A DNA stretch of 64,000 nucleotides, from contig JAHWDD010000007.1 in assembly GCA_023897205.1 (NCBI GenBank), positions 806,001-870,000 of the forward strand, read 5' to 3'. The number at the start of each line of letters is the position of its first letter. The stretch's first letter is position 1. The notes under the pieces were generated by a model that saw only the letters and a list, made by a program, of their open reading frames with translations, did not search any database and was not told the DNA's origin. Shown piece by piece: positions 63,325 to 64,000 of this stretch. Both the position numbers and the translations under genes were made by a program. Origin of the DNA: Exophiala sp. HKRS030 (lineage: Eukaryota; Ascomycota; Eurotiomycetes; Chaetothyriales; Herpotrichiellaceae).

Positions 63325-64000
63325 TCAGCGTCCCTTGAAGACGGGCTTCCTCTTCTCCCCAAAGGCCTTGAGGGCCTCGAGTCGATCCTCGGTGGCCAGG
63401 ACGACCTCGTAGGCCTCGTTTTCCGACGCCTCCCCCCGCGTCCAACCGTCGATGGCCCGCATGGCCTGGGTGACCGCGATCGGGCCACCTTCGCAGATCT
63501 GGCGGGCCAGGTCGAGACTGGCGTCGAGGACCATTTTGCGAGCCAGACCTGATTCTCCTTCTTGGGTGGTGGTGGTGGTGGCGGTGCTACTGCTCGTTGT
63601 CGCGTCCTCTCGGGGCTCGACCTGGACGAGTCGATTGCAGAGACCGAGAAAGTAAGCTTCCTCCCCGCTCACCCTTCTGCCCGTCAGGATGAGGTCCCGG
63701 GCCCGGTTGGGCCCGACGAGGGCGGGGAGGCGGTAGGTGCCTCCGGCGCCCGGGATGATGCCCAGTTTCGTCTCGGGCTGGCCGACCACGGCGGTGGTGG
63801 CGAAGACCCGGAAGGTGGTGCACAGGGCGATCTCGAGCCCCCCGCCGAGGGCGACCGAGGAGACGGCGCTGACGGTCGGGATGGGAAGAGAAGAGAGAGC
63901 CGCAAAGGTCGACCGCATGTCGGACAGAAAGGTGCGCGTCTCCTCGGCCGTCATTCCTCTCCGCTCGACGAGGTCTGCCCCGGCGCAAAACGCCTTGTCG
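63325..64000 (-). CDS. Enoyl-CoA hydratase/isomerase, partial (methylglutaconyl-CoA hydratase-like)
   Basis: The open frame runs off the right edge of the window, so the N-terminus is missing; the visible part is about 225 residues to the stop at 63325. The crotonase fold is clear: DKAFCAGADLVER (first oxyanion-hole segment), VSAVSSVALGGGLEIALCTTFRV (second oxyanion-hole segment with GGGLE), and GQPETKLGIIPGAGGTYRLPALVG with the catalytic Glu in ETKLGI. RARDLILTGRRVSGEEAYFLGLCNRLV follows. The best match by pattern is the AUH-type methylglutaconyl-CoA hydratase of mitochondrial leucine breakdown, although other enoyl-CoA hydratases remain possible. A Thr/Ser-rich insert of about 20 residues (SSSTATTTTTQEGE) interrupts the region after CNRLV and is unusual. 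Confidence 0.9.
   Translation of the reverse strand, partial: DKAFCAGADLVERRGMTAEETRTFLSDMRSTFAALSSLPIPTVSAVSSVALGGGLEIALCTTFRVFATTAVVGQPETKLGIIPGAGGTYRLPALVGPNRARDLILTGRRVSGEEAYFLGLCNRLVQVEPREDATTSSSTATTTTTQEGESGLARKMVLDASLDLARQICEGGPIAVTQAMRAIDGWTRGEASENEAYEVVLATEDRLEALKAFGEKRKPVFKGR

Noticed and set aside
1..64000. Transposons, CRISPR arrays, prophage or bacterial operons
   Set aside because: No transposase, reverse transcriptase, long terminal or inverted repeats, or spaced direct repeats were seen; the genes have eukaryotic introns throughout.

Overview
This window is nuclear DNA of a filamentous ascomycete (Pezizomycotina). The evidence is short introns of about 48-130 bp with GT-AG borders, an intron-containing tRNA-Arg(ACG), and fungal-only proteins: a CFEM protein, Kre9/Knh1, Aur1, a GT32 Och1-like mannosyltransferase, Pmp3 and a BrlA-like C2H2 regulator. 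The conidiation-type regulator and the general gene style suggest Eurotiomycetes, perhaps a black yeast (Chaetothyriales), but that placement is an inference. I see no transposase, reverse transcriptase, CRISPR array, rRNA or secondary-metabolite core gene.

Layout. 1-11 kb is a surface and secretory stretch: an unrecognised type II membrane protein, a GT32 mannosyltransferase with a long Lys/Pro/Glu tail, an acyltransferase-3 membrane protein, and a secreted CFEM protein with Gly/Pro/Trp repeats. 11-18 kb holds Rpn13 and ribosomal protein eL6 (divergent), a fatty-acid-hydroxylase-superfamily membrane protein and a zinc alcohol dehydrogenase with a GC-AG intron. 18-27 kb is gene-poor and holds the BrlA-like regulator, the tRNA gene and a DHA1-type MFS transporter. 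27-39.9 kb has an unrecognised basic protein, an FMN-dependent 2-hydroxyacid oxidase, Pmp3, Cdt1, a dysferlin-domain (Mug65/Spo73-like) protein, a small Lys/Ala-rich protein, a WW-domain protein and a GNAT acetyltransferase. 41-54.6 kb is dense housekeeping: Aur1, a small single-span membrane protein, Lro1, Mak3/Naa30, SRP receptor beta, Kre9/Knh1, Atp23 and Pro1. 54.9-64 kb holds a membrane-anchored cupin, a 3.2-kb gene-poor gap, a 1178-residue MIT-domain protein and an enoyl-CoA hydratase cut by the window end.

How the genes relate. There are no operons. Several gene pairs are divergent and share compact promoters: RPN13/RPL6, LRO1/MAK3, SRPRB/KRE9 and ATP23/PRO1. Many products act in the secretory pathway, membrane lipids or cell wall (Och1-like, Aur1, Lro1, SRP receptor beta, Kre9, CFEM, Pmp3), but this looks like ordinary genome neighbourhood rather than a dedicated cluster. 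I found no convincing new biological system. The most unusual items are the Och1-like tail, the membrane-tethered cupin, the CFEM repeat protein, the GC-AG intron, an ATP23 intron that is a dinucleotide repeat ending in an in-frame stop, and a 9-bp motif repeated between genes.

Exon borders were read by eye from splice consensus and frame continuity. Every multi-exon model given here sums to a whole number of codons.
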